Below are positions 1 through 7,127 of a DNA stretch of 21,547 nucleotides, piece by piece (within the stretch, counting starts at the first letter, position 1; each line of letters opens with the position of its first letter). The DNA lies in assembly GCA_016744875.1 (NCBI GenBank), contig JADGDL010000037.1, positions 1 through 21,547 on the forward strand, given 5' to 3'. This DNA comes from Sulfurovum sp. (GTDB lineage Bacteria; Campylobacterota; Campylobacteria; Campylobacterales; Sulfurovaceae). Under the pieces are notes generated by a model that worked only from the letters and a program-made list of their open reading frames with translations, ran no database searches and was not told where the DNA came from. The position numbers and the translations under genes were made by a program.

Positions 1-1
1 T

Positions 2-160
2 GCAGGAGATTCATTACTTACTTGTGCGTCTATGGCATTAAGTGTAGGAGCAACTATTTGGGAAGCTGCTTATTTAGGTTCTCTTGCTGCGGCAGTTCAG
101 GTGAGTCGTGTAGGAAACATTCCTATAAAAAAAGAAGAAGTACTAAAAGAATTAGTTTAA
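2..160 (+). CDS. PfkB-family sugar kinase, C-terminal fragment
   Basis: This is the last 52 residues of a protein that begins before the window. The first residues read AGDSLLTCASMAL, matching the GAGD(S/T) catalytic loop of PfkB/ribokinase-family kinases, in which the Asp is the catalytic base. It is followed by the helix typical of the family C-terminus (AAYLGSLAAAVQVSRVGN). The family phosphorylates a sugar or sugar phosphate with ATP. In surface-polysaccharide and heptose loci such kinases often sit beside a sugar-1-phosphate nucleotidyltransferase, which is what follows here: the stop codon TAA shares its last base with the next ATG. The exact substrate cannot be read from this fragment. 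A kinase of the HldE/heptose-7-phosphate type is one option by context only. Confidence 0.75.
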   Translation, partial: AGDSLLTCASMALSVGATIWEAAYLGSLAAAVQVSRVGNIPIKKEEVLKELV

Positions 161-438
161 TGAAAGCATTATTACTATGTGCCGGAGAAGGAACAAGGTT
201 ACGTCCAATTACAAATAGTATCCCTAAACCTTTAGTTCCAATTAACGGGAAACCATTATTGGAATATTGGTTAGAAAATTTAAATAAAGTTGGAGTAAAT
301 GAGTTTTTAATTAATACTCATTATCTCCATAAAGAGATAGAAAATTATACAAAGTTTTATATGATTATTTTAAATTATAATAATTATTATATTAATAAAT
401 ATTTAAGTAATGAGTTGTTATACTTGTATAAATATTAG
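160..438 (+). pseudogene. Truncated sugar-phosphate nucleotidyltransferase (HddC/RmlA-like)
   Basis: The N-terminus is a clear nucleotidyltransferase: MKALLLCAGEGTRLRPIT contains the GxGTRLRPLT signature that binds the NTP, then PKPLVPINGKPLLEYW and VNEFLINTHYL, as in the sugar-1-phosphate guanylyl/thymidylyltransferases. Homology fades after about residue 63 (near position 350). The remaining 28 or so residues (FYMIILNYNNYYINKYL and on) are low complexity and encoded by DNA that is almost all A and T. Intact relatives are about 220-350 residues long; this ORF has 92. I saw no continuation in the other forward frames, so a deletion or rearrangement fits better than a single frameshift. The start is coupled to the upstream kinase stop (TAATG). 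It would lack most of the sugar-binding region and is probably non-functional. Confidence 0.75.
376..391. repeat. 16-bp AT-only palindrome at the broken gene end
   Basis: TATAATAA is followed directly by its reverse complement TTATTATA. It lies in the AT-rich tail of the truncated nucleotidyltransferase, just past the point where homology stops. It could simply reflect low complexity, but it marks the probable junction. Confidence 0.5.
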
Positions 439-462
439 CAATATTTAACATAAGGATAACAA

Positions 463-1029
463 ATGAAAAAAACAATAATTATGGCTATTATAACTATTTT
501 AGCAACAGTAAACGTACAAGCAGAAACAACAAATGTAGAGATGTGTAAAACATTTATAGAAAAAGCAAAAGAATATCAGTCAACAATGAAAAGTGATGAA
601 GTATCTAAAGCAACACTTGCTTTTTATAAAGATGAAGTTGTAGGACAGTGCGGTAATATCGCATCAAAAATGACTTACAAAAAGAACTTTTTTGCTGCAG
701 CACTGATGAAAAAAGATACTGCAACAGTAAATAACTGTAAAGTATCGATCCAAATGGCTAAAGCATATGCTGATACAGCCGATCAATCATTTATTATTGC
801 ACATGCACATAAAGTGAATGTGATTGATAACTGTGGAACATTAATGGCGAAAAAAGCACCTGCATTTTGTCTTTTTGATGTTGTAGACAGCTCAAATACA
901 GATGCTTTGAAAGAGAAATGTATAGCATCTATTGAAAAAGCACATGCGACTATGGGTACAAGTGCAGACTTTGAAAATAAAGGTGAAGTACTTAAAAACT
1001 GTGGAAGACTACACGCTACCAGATTGTAG
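463..1029 (+). CDS. Secreted three-repeat cysteine protein of unknown function
   Basis: I do not recognise this 188-residue protein. It has a classic Sec signal peptide: MKK, a hydrophobic stretch to about residue 16, and a VQA cleavage site after residue 20, so it is probably periplasmic. The mature part holds three degenerate repeats, each opening with Cys plus a helix of the form C-x3-I-x2-A-x-A and closing with Asn/Gln-Cys-Gly. The cysteine pairs are C28/C63, C92/C124 and C153/C180, and a seventh cysteine, C136, lies between repeats two and three. The pairs suggest one disulfide per helical repeat (inference). RBS AAGGA lies at 452-456, 6 bases before the ATG. There is no neighbour in the same operon: the gene upstream is broken and a hairpin follows. 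Haem-type CxxCH motifs are absent, so it is not a cytochrome. Confidence 0.8.
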   Translation: MKKTIIMAIITILATVNVQAETTNVEMCKTFIEKAKEYQSTMKSDEVSKATLAFYKDEVVGQCGNIASKMTYKKNFFAAALMKKDTATVNNCKVSIQMAKAYADTADQSFIIAHAHKVNVIDNCGTLMAKKAPAFCLFDVVDSSNTDALKEKCIASIEKAHATMGTSADFENKGEVLKNCGRLHATRL

Positions 1030-1047
1030 TTTTAAACATTCTTTCTC

Positions 1048-1073
1048 TCTTACACCTCTTGTTAGGTGTAAGA
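1048..1073. terminator. Hairpin after the cysteine-repeat gene
   Basis: A perfect 10-bp stem, TCTTACACCT with AGGTGTAAGA, flanks a 6-base loop. It begins 19 bases after the stop codon at 1027-1029. No strong T run follows, so it is a weak or factor-assisted terminator, or an mRNA-stabilising hairpin. Confidence 0.5.
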
Positions 1074-1159
1074 ATACTCTCCCTATAAATTAAACTCTTT
1101 AAGTAATAATTTTACTAAATCAAATGATATATAAATTCATCCTAACCAAACACGTTGTC

Positions 1160-1168
1160 TGTTAAAAT
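1160..1168 (+). promoter_or_regulatory. Extended -10 element for the AEC permease gene
   Basis: TGTTAAAAT fits the TGn-TAnAAT extended -10 of Campylobacterota sigma-70 promoters. It is 28 bases before the ATG at 1197, leaving a leader of about 20 bases that contains the RBS-like TAGGAT at 1188-1193. No good -35 is visible. Confidence 0.4.
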
Positions 1169-1196
1169 ACAAGAAGCTTTTAACATGTAGGATATT

Positions 1197-2096
1197 ATGT
1201 CAAATTTTATACTTATCATTTTATATATTGTCATTGGGTACAGTATTAAAAATGTCTCTTTTACCCCAGCTAACTTAGCAAACTATTTAAATAAGTTTGT
1301 CATATATATTTCACTTCCTGCGATGATACTCTTACAGATACCAAACTTAGAATTTAACGCTAGTGCATATATACCAATTTCAGTGGCTTGGATGGTAATG
1401 ACATTTAGTGCTGTTTTAGTATATTTCACAGCAAAATATTTTCAATTTTCAAAAGAGATAACAGGATCATTGATGTTGGTAACGGTACTGACAAACAGTT
1501 CTTTTGTAGGTATTCCGCTGATCAGTGCATATTTTGGAGCGACAGCCCTTCCTTATATCATCGTCTATGATCAGTTGGGGACATTCTTGGCACTCGCCAC
1601 GTATGGTACGATCGTAGCGGCATATTATTCAGCTAAAAGTGAGGTAAATTTAAAGATCATTACTAGTAAGATCTTACTCTTTCCTCCTTTTTTAACGCTT
1701 GTCATTGCGATGTTTTTAACAGATGTAAAATTTATTCCATTTGTAGATCAAGTACTTCATCTAGCATCAGAGACGATCGTCCCTTTTGCACTTATTGCTG
1801 TAGGATTACAGATGCAATTTAAACTCCCAAAGGAAGAACTAAAACCTTTTGTTGTTTCTCTGAGTATAAAACTTATCATTGCACCACTCTTTGCTATACT
1901 CATTTGTTATATTTTTTCATGGGAAGGATTGGTTGCACAAGTTTCTATCATGGAAGCAGGTATGGCTCCAATGATCACAGCAGCAGCAATGGCTTCTTTT
2001 ATAGGACTAGCACCAAGGCTTAGTAATGCGATCGTTGGTTATGGTATCTTGATCTCTTTTGCTACATCATTTGTTTTATATCAGATAATTATTTAA
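1197..2096 (+). CDS. AEC-family (auxin efflux carrier-like) permease
   Basis: This 299-residue, highly hydrophobic protein has about ten predicted membrane segments. The opening FILIILYIVIGYSIKNVSF, the segment YLNKFVIYISLPAMILLQIP, then TNSSFVGIPLISAYFG and YIIVYDQLGTFLALATYGT are the typical N-terminal block of the AEC/Mem_trans family (PF03547). The C-terminal half contains the family-like EAGMAPMITAAAMASFIGL. Bacterial members carry small organic anions such as malate or malonate; the substrate cannot be inferred here. The length matches the family. RBS TAGGAT lies just upstream. The gene ends 11 bases from the end of the convergent MFS gene, separated by an AT-rich hairpin. No linked enzyme suggests a pathway. 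Confidence 0.85.
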   Translation: MSNFILIILYIVIGYSIKNVSFTPANLANYLNKFVIYISLPAMILLQIPNLEFNASAYIPISVAWMVMTFSAVLVYFTAKYFQFSKEITGSLMLVTVLTNSSFVGIPLISAYFGATALPYIIVYDQLGTFLALATYGTIVAAYYSAKSEVNLKIITSKILLFPPFLTLVIAMFLTDVKFIPFVDQVLHLASETIVPFALIAVGLQMQFKLPKEELKPFVVSLSIKLIIAPLFAILICYIFSWEGLVAQVSIMEAGMAPMITAAAMASFIGLAPRLSNAIVGYGILISFATSFVLYQIII

Positions 2097-2103
2097 ATAA
2101 TAC

Positions 2104-2132
2104 TCTACTATTTTGACTTCATAAATAGTAGA
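2104..2132. terminator. Hairpin between convergent permease genes
   Basis: A 10-bp perfect stem TCTACTATTT/AAATAGTAGA has a 9-base loop. It lies just past the AEC stop and covers the last codons of the minus-strand MFS gene, so it could serve as a two-way terminator. T runs are short, so the call is tentative. Confidence 0.45.
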
Positions 2133-3241
2133 CCGGATGTGAGTACTGAAACCACTGATATTATGAGAAACAAGCCTTGTATACCATAACTAGTGACGAT
2201 AGGCTCAAAGAGTAATGGTGAAGAGAACTGTCCAAGGAAAAAGCTGGATGTGAGTAAGCCTGAGGCTTTTCCTCGTTTACTTGGAGGGACTTTTGAAAGA
2301 AACCATGCATTAGTGTTGACAAGTAAGAGCCCAAATGCAATACCTATGGGAGTAGTGGCAAAAAACAGATGTCCTATACTTGAAGCCTGAGAGATAAAAA
2401 AGAGTCCTATACCAAAAAGTAGGAATGTTGCAGAATAGATCTGCATGTAACTGAGTCTAGCTTTTATTTTAGCGTATTGCATGGCGGTTATGGCGTTAAA
2501 GGTCATAGCAGTGGCAATGACAAAACCTATGGTCTGTGGTTTACCACCTAATGTGTTCACGATGAGATATGGCAGTTGTGTGGGAAGCATGTAAAACAGT
2601 ACCATCACAAAAAAAGCTGTAAGGTAAACGGGTAAGAGTGTAGGTTCCAGTTCCGGATCATCACTGTGTTTGTGTTTTTCAGGTTCGTAAAGTGATGTTA
2701 GTAACAAAGGTAAGAAGAGTAAAGGGATGAAGTAGATAGCAAAAGGGTATGACCAGTGTATTTGTGCCAGTAATCCACCACTTGTAATGAAAACGATGCC
2801 ACCTAAAGCCACAGCCAAACCCTGTTGAGACATAAACTTATGCCGTGCCTCTTCATCAAAATAATCACCTATAAGTGCAGTAGAAGAAGTCATGATGAGT
2901 GCAACTGCAAAGCCAAGGATAGCACGACCTACTAAAATGGCATAGAAATCTTGTAGATAAAATCCGGAACTACCACCAAGGATAAAAAGAAATATACCTA
3001 TATAGAGAGGCTTTAATCGTCCCCATTTGTCTACGATATGCCCTGCAAAGGGTGCAAAAAGAGCGATGATGATGGATGGAATGGTTAGCATAAGCTTTGA
3101 GAGAAATTCAATATTTGGTATATCAGAGAAGGTCTGGCTCATAAGTGGTAAAGAGGATACTACAGTGATACCTGACATGACACCAAGTGTAGCTACCATT
3201 AGTAGGGATATCTGGATATTTTTGCTCATTTGCGTTTGCAT
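2108..3241 (-). CDS. MFS transporter
   Basis: This 377-residue major facilitator superfamily protein has about twelve hydrophobic segments. The loop between helices 2 and 3 reads GHIVDKWGRLKPL (residues about 67-79), the MFS motif A (GxLaDrxGrkxxl). Helix 4 carries VGRAILGFAVALI, which is similar to motif B (RxxqGxgaa). A charged cytoplasmic loop (residues about 187-202, EPEKHKHSDDPELEP) separates the two six-helix halves. The short N-terminus and general look fit drug or metabolite proton antiporters (DHA1-like); the substrate is unknown. Two possible start codons lie four residues apart (MQTQM), and I kept the first. It is divergent from the helicase gene, 79 bases away from that gene's preferred start, and convergent with the AEC permease. 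Confidence 0.85.
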   Translation of the reverse strand: MQTQMSKNIQISLLMVATLGVMSGITVVSSLPLMSQTFSDIPNIEFLSKLMLTIPSIIIALFAPFAGHIVDKWGRLKPLYIGIFLFILGGSSGFYLQDFYAILVGRAILGFAVALIMTSSTALIGDYFDEEARHKFMSQQGLAVALGGIVFITSGGLLAQIHWSYPFAIYFIPLLFLPLLLTSLYEPEKHKHSDDPELEPTLLPVYLTAFFVMVLFYMLPTQLPYLIVNTLGGKPQTIGFVIATAMTFNAITAMQYAKIKARLSYMQIYSATFLLFGIGLFFISQASSIGHLFFATTPIGIAFGLLLVNTNAWFLSKVPPSKRGKASGLLTSSFFLGQFSSPLLFEPIVTSYGIQGLFLIISVVSVLTSGLLFMKSK

Positions 3242-3287
3242 AACATACTTTTTTGCTATATGATATCAAAATATACGTGTATACTCT

Positions 3288-3314
3288 TTGATATTTGTCT
3301 GCATGGGCTATAAT
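3288..3314 (+). promoter_or_regulatory. Promoter of the Pif1-like helicase gene, probably leaderless
   Basis: A perfect -10 box TATAAT lies at 3309-3314 with a possible TTGATA -35 at 3288-3293 (15-bp spacer, shorter than ideal). Only six bases (ACGCGC) separate the -10 box from the ATG at 3321, so transcription would start at or next to the start codon. No Shine-Dalgarno sequence fits in that space. Confidence 0.5.
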
Positions 3315-3320
3315 ACGCGC

Positions 3321-5039
3321 ATGAAACAAAACACAGCACTAGATATACTAAAATCAGGTAAAAATGTATTTATCACCGGTTCGGCAGGTACAGGGAAGAC
3401 CTATCTTCTGAACTTATATACACAGTACTTAAATGCGCGAAGGGTATACCCGACCATTGTAGCACCGACAGGTATAGCAGCGTCACATTTGGGAGGACAA
3501 ACGATACATTCGTTTTTTTCTTTGGGTATACGTGAGAGCATTGATGAGGGGTATGTGGACTTTCTATTAGAGAAAAAGTACCTCAAAACACGTTTTTCTA
3601 AACTCAAGATCCTCATTATAGATGAAGTCTCTATGATCTCTCCAGAGCTATTTTCTTCTATGGATATGATACTGCGTGGTTTTAAAGGTACTGATGCGCC
3701 CTTTGGTGGGGTGCAGGTAGTGATAAGTGGAGATTTCTTTCAATTACCCCCGATCTCTAAAGTACCTAAAGAAAAGCGTTTTGCATGGCAGTCTCCTGCA
3801 TGGAAGGCATTGGATCTACAAACCTGCTATCTGCAAGAAAAATTTAGACAAGATGATGACAGACTCATACAGATACTTGATGACATACGCTCGGGTGAGA
3901 TATCAGTTTCATCAGAAGAACTATTGGCAAGTAGGCATGAAAAAGAGCTTGGTACGGATACGCCTACGAAACTTTATACGCACAATGTAGATGTAGACCG
4001 TATCAACCTTGATGAACTTAACAAACTTGAGGGTGAGGCTAAACTCTTTGTTTATGAGTCTAAAGGCAGCGAAAAGAATATAGAGAAGATATTTAAATCT
4101 TCTTTGGTCTTAGAAGAGTTGGCTCTTAAAAAAGGTGCCGTGGTCATCTTCATTAAAAACAACGCTGAGGCAGGGTATGTTAACGGTACCACAGGTATAG
4201 TACGAAGCTTTAGTCCCATAGATAACATGCCCATAGTTAGAACGACAGATGGCAGAAAGATAAAACTAGACCTAGAAGACTGGTCACTTGAAAACGACAG
4301 TGGAAAAGTTACAGCTTCTGTTTCACAAGTTCCTTTACGCTTGGCATGGGCTATCACCATACACAAATCACAAGGTATGACACTCGATGCCGCAGAGATA
4401 GACCTCTCTAAGACCTTTGAGACAGGGCAGGGGTATGTGGCACTCTCACGTATTAAAAATATAGAAGGTTTACGATTGATGGGTTTAAATCCTATGGCAT
4501 TGCGTGTTGATCCGCTTATCTTACATATAGATGAACGTATTATAATGGCATCAAAGAGAGCTGCTGATAGTATAGAAATCTTGAATGATGAAAGTTTGAA
4601 GAAGGTTTTTGAAAGCCATGTCTCAGCGCTTGGAGGCATAGTTTGTAAAGAGAAGATAGACGAAGAGATACAAAACATCAAAGAGGGGAAACCTTCCCAT
4701 TCTGCCTATGTCACACCAACCTATAAGAAGACCCAAAACCTCATAGAAAAGTCAGATACGCTGGTGAAACTAGCCATCAATAGAGGATTGGGTAAAAGTA
4801 CCATAGTGCAGCATCTGGCACGTATCAAAGAAGAAAACCCTGATATAGATATTAATAAATATAAACCGAAAGATGAACTATTTGAACGGGTAGATGATGT
4901 GGTGTTGAAGTTAAAAACCAAGAACTTTAAAGAGAACTTTTCTGAAGATGGTACATTACGTCTAAAGCCCATCTATGAGGCCTTAGGCGGTGAGGTAAGT
5001 TATGATGAGTTACGGGTTTGTATGTTGTTTGTTGAGTAG
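3321..5039 (+). CDS. Pif1-like DNA helicase with C-terminal RecQ-type HTH
   Basis: This 572-residue superfamily 1B helicase uses ATP to unwind DNA 5' to 3' in well-studied relatives. Walker A GSAGTGKT is at residues 20-27, Walker B ILIIDEVSM around 98-105, motif III SGDFFQLPP at 136-144, the arginine-bearing LQEKFRQ at 171-177, and the C-terminal motifs ITIHKSQGMTLD (346-357) and GYVALSR (371-377). Residues about 475-565 form a second domain with LAINRGLGKSTIVQHLARI, matching the HTH_40 domain found at the end of RecQ-like helicases. I chose ATG 3321 rather than the in-frame TTG/ATG upstream because the conserved helicase core starts just after it and the upstream codons lie inside a TATAAT promoter. 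The stop TAG directly abuts the ATG of the glycosylase gene, so the two are co-translated and probably act together in DNA repair or fork restart (inference). Confidence 0.88.
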   Translation: MKQNTALDILKSGKNVFITGSAGTGKTYLLNLYTQYLNARRVYPTIVAPTGIAASHLGGQTIHSFFSLGIRESIDEGYVDFLLEKKYLKTRFSKLKILIIDEVSMISPELFSSMDMILRGFKGTDAPFGGVQVVISGDFFQLPPISKVPKEKRFAWQSPAWKALDLQTCYLQEKFRQDDDRLIQILDDIRSGEISVSSEELLASRHEKELGTDTPTKLYTHNVDVDRINLDELNKLEGEAKLFVYESKGSEKNIEKIFKSSLVLEELALKKGAVVIFIKNNAEAGYVNGTTGIVRSFSPIDNMPIVRTTDGRKIKLDLEDWSLENDSGKVTASVSQVPLRLAWAITIHKSQGMTLDAAEIDLSKTFETGQGYVALSRIKNIEGLRLMGLNPMALRVDPLILHIDERIIMASKRAADSIEILNDESLKKVFESHVSALGGIVCKEKIDEEIQNIKEGKPSHSAYVTPTYKKTQNLIEKSDTLVKLAINRGLGKSTIVQHLARIKEENPDIDINKYKPKDELFERVDDVVLKLKTKNFKENFSEDGTLRLKPIYEALGGEVSYDELRVCMLFVE

Positions 5040-5720
5040 ATGATGACTTTTTCTAAACAAATATTGGACTTTTATTTTAGTTTATCTCATAATCCCCCTT
5101 TACCTGAAGGTGTAAAAGCTATCTATCCTTTTAATGATCCTGAGACGAAAAGACTTATGAAAACATTTTTTAACAAATACTATGATGATGCAAAGCCTCG
5201 TACATATCTAGTAGGTATAAATCCTGGCAGATTGGGTTCTGGTATCACGGGTATAGGGTTTGCAGATGCGTATCATCTAGAAAATTACTGCGATATGCCT
5301 AACAGTTTTGACAAGCGTGTGGAGATATCTGCTGCATTTATGTTTGAAGTAATGGAGGCGTATGGAGGGGTAGAGAAATTTTATAAAGATTTTTTCTTTA
5401 CTACGGTGATGCCTCTTGGCCTACTTAAAAATGACAAAAACTATAACTACTATGATGATATAGAAACACAAAAAGTATTAGAACCTTTCATAGAAGAAAC
5501 ACTTCTAAAACAAATGTCATTTCCCCAGGCAAAACCTAACATCATTTGTGTAGGACAGGGAAAGAACCTTAAATACCTTGAAGCATTTAACAAAAAACAT
5601 CACTGTTTTGGGAACATTGAGGTAGTACCGCATCCAAGATGGGTAATGCAGTATAGACGTAAAGAGAAGCAAAAGTATATAGATGTTTACTTGGAAGTGC
5701 TTAGTCGGGTATTGGCTTGA
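5040..5720 (+). CDS. SMUG2-like uracil-DNA glycosylase (DUF4918-type)
   Basis: This 226-residue member of the uracil-DNA glycosylase superfamily removes uracil or oxidised uracil from DNA in characterised relatives. Motif 1 is GINPGRLGSGITGIGFAD (residues 59-76), close to the SMUG pattern GMNPGPFGMxQTGVPFG, with Asn61 in the place of the catalytic Asn. The late motif is VPHPRWVMQ (residues 196-204), with the catalytic-site His in the HPR core. No iron-sulfur cysteine set of family 4/5 enzymes is seen. ATG 5040 directly follows the helicase stop (TAG-ATG-ATG) and the second ATG is an equally possible start, so expression depends on the helicase gene. It ends 20 bases from the end of the convergent DEAD-box gene. 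Assignment to the SMUG2/DUF4918 group is from memory of motifs. Confidence 0.75.
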   Translation: MMTFSKQILDFYFSLSHNPPLPEGVKAIYPFNDPETKRLMKTFFNKYYDDAKPRTYLVGINPGRLGSGITGIGFADAYHLENYCDMPNSFDKRVEISAAFMFEVMEAYGGVEKFYKDFFFTTVMPLGLLKNDKNYNYYDDIETQKVLEPFIEETLLKQMSFPQAKPNIICVGQGKNLKYLEAFNKKHHCFGNIEVVPHPRWVMQYRRKEKQKYIDVYLEVLSRVLA

Positions 5721-5737
5721 TACAACTGTTATGTATC
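5719..5737. terminator. Small hairpin between convergent glycosylase and RNA-helicase genes
   Basis: GATACA and TGTATC form a 6-bp stem around a 7-base loop in the 20-base gap between the two stop codons. It is short and lacks a T tract, so its terminator function is uncertain. Confidence 0.3.
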
Positions 5738-5740
5738 CCC

Positions 5741-6985
5741 TTATTTCGTCTCATTTTCTTTGGCTTTTAGCTCTCTAAGTTTGTCTTTCTTACTCTTTTT
5801 CTTACCCTTGACAGGTGCTGGGCCTTTTTCTCTTTTTGGAGCGAGACCAGTGAGTTCAAAGCCTTCTATTTGTTCACGCTCTAGTTTAATCTGACTGCGT
5901 TTTTCTATGACTCTAAAGTGTGCTTGTTCATCATGCCCTATGAAAGAGATGGCTACGCCTGATTCTCCTGCTCGTCCTGTTCTCCCTATGCGGTGTATAT
6001 AGTCAGCAGGTGAACGAGGGAGGTCAAAATTTATGACACAGTCTATGCCCTCTATGTGCAGACCACGAGAGATGATGTCAGTGGTAAAGAGTATTTGTAT
6101 TTTTTTGGATTTAAAAGCATCTATAGTATAGTTTCTGTCTTCTTGGCTCAAGTCACCATGAAATGACTCTGCCAAATAGCCACGTTTTTTAAACTTCTCA
6201 GCGATGTTATCGGTAGCTCTTTTGTTTGCCATAAAGACAAGCACACGTTTGTATTTTTCCTTTTTAAGAAGAGTGCGAAGTAGAGGACCTCTGTTCTCAG
6301 GATTGACTTCTATGACCCTTTGTTTTATGGTTTCAACGGTTGGTGTTTCCTCTTCTACAGTTACGCTAACGGCTTCTTGCGTGACTCTGCTTGCAAGCTC
6401 TAACATTTTGTCAGGGTAGGTGGCAGAGAAGAGTAGGTTCTGTCTTGTACTTGGTATAGCTTCTAAAATGGCATTTAACTCTTCAGAAAAACCAAGGTTC
6501 AACATTTTATCGGCTTCATCTAAGACTAAAAACTCTAGATTATTTAGGCTCATTTGTTTTTTACGCAATACATCTAAAAATCTCCCAGAAGTAGCGACTA
6601 CAACATCACATCCTTTTTGAATGGCATAAATTTGATCTCCTATGCCTTCTCCCCCTATGACTGAAACAACTTTTGGTTTAGATGAGAGTGCTTTACCAAA
6701 GAGTTTAAAACTCTCTGCTACTTGTAGGGTAAGTTCACGTGTAGGTGTGAGTACAAGTACTTTTATTTTAGGTTTTCCCTCTGTGGGTGTTTGCTCTAAG
6801 CGTTCCAAAATGGGTAGGACAAAAGAAGCAGTCTTTCCAGATCCTGTTTGTGCTTGTGCCATAATGTCTTTTTTTTCTAACACAAGAGGAATCACTTTTT
6901 CTTGGATAGGTGTGGGGTTACTGTAGTTATTTTGTTGAAGAAGTTTCTGTAAAGAGTGAGAGAGATTTAGGTTTGAAAAAGGCAT
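5741..6985 (-). CDS. DEAD-box ATP-dependent RNA helicase (RhlE-like)
   Basis: This 414-residue protein has the full set of DEAD-box motifs: Q motif NPTPIQEKVIP (Q28), Walker A AQTGSGKT (45-52), PTREL (81-85), ATSGR (131-135, more often TPGR), DEAD (156-159), SAT (187-189), then the second RecA domain with VLVFMANKRATDNIAEKF, HGDLSQ, TTDIISRGLHIEGID and HRIGRTGRAGE. The enzyme unwinds short RNA duplexes using ATP, in ribosome assembly or mRNA decay in better-known members. The last 30 or so residues are rich in Lys (KGKKKSKKDKLRELKAK), a likely RNA-binding tail, as in RhlE and related short helicases. Upstream on the minus strand are AAGG about 10 bases before the ATG and a TATAAT box at 7016-7021. 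It has no operon partners. Confidence 0.92.
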   Translation of the reverse strand: MPFSNLNLSHSLQKLLQQNNYSNPTPIQEKVIPLVLEKKDIMAQAQTGSGKTASFVLPILERLEQTPTEGKPKIKVLVLTPTRELTLQVAESFKLFGKALSSKPKVVSVIGGEGIGDQIYAIQKGCDVVVATSGRFLDVLRKKQMSLNNLEFLVLDEADKMLNLGFSEELNAILEAIPSTRQNLLFSATYPDKMLELASRVTQEAVSVTVEEETPTVETIKQRVIEVNPENRGPLLRTLLKKEKYKRVLVFMANKRATDNIAEKFKKRGYLAESFHGDLSQEDRNYTIDAFKSKKIQILFTTDIISRGLHIEGIDCVINFDLPRSPADYIHRIGRTGRAGESGVAISFIGHDEQAHFRVIEKRSQIKLEREQIEGFELTGLAPKREKGPAPVKGKKKSKKDKLRELKAKENETK

Positions 6986-7015
6986 TGCTAGGCAACCTTG
7001 AGGTTTATTTTAGAA

Positions 7016-7021
7016 ATTATA
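7016..7021 (-). promoter_or_regulatory. -10 box of the DEAD-box helicase gene
   Basis: On the minus strand the bases read TATAAT, about 30 bases upstream of the ATG at 6985. A recognisable -35 was not seen. The short leader contains the inverted repeat TTGC-CTA-GCAA next to the start codon. Confidence 0.4.
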
Positions 7022-7081
7022 GCTGAACTTTGCACCCTTTTTTTGGTTCAAAGGTTTTTAGTCTGTAAAAAGTCACTTAGA

Positions 7082-7109
7082 TAACATATCAAGATATCTT
7101 GATATGTTA
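7082..7109. promoter_or_regulatory. 28-bp perfect palindrome, probable ArsR-type operator
   Basis: The half-site TAACATATCAAGAT is followed without spacer by its exact reverse complement ATCTTGATATGTTA. It contains ATCAA-N6-TTGAT, the kind of site bound by ArsR/SmtB repressors. Its right arm includes the -35 box TTGATA (7099-7104) of the downstream C-As lyase gene, so a bound dimer would block RNA polymerase. No arsR gene lies in the window, so the repressor would act from elsewhere (inference). Confidence 0.7.
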
Positions 7110-7127
7110 ATTATTTTATGCTATAGT
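7099..7127 (+). promoter_or_regulatory. Sigma-70 promoter of the arsI-like gene
   Basis: -35 TTGATA (7099-7104), a 17-bp spacer and -10 TATAGT (7122-7127) preceded by TGC give a good extended -10 promoter. The -35 is inside the 28-bp palindrome. The leader of roughly 20 bases carries the RBS GGAGA (7146-7150) before the ATG at 7155. Confidence 0.65.

Noticed and set aside
22..438. A single 138-residue ORF from ATG 22 running through both sugar genes
   Set aside because: Its first 46 codons are out of frame with the kinase fragment, which reads well in the other frame. The nucleotidyltransferase homology begins only at ATG 160.
3288..3320. Longer N-terminus for the Pif1-like helicase
   Set aside because: The extra codons overlap a TATAAT promoter box and add no family similarity.
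4052..4681. 209-residue minus-strand ORF inside the helicase gene
   Set aside because: It lies antisense to the conserved helicase core, has a low-complexity Ser/Phe-rich sequence and no RBS or family motif. It is a coding shadow.
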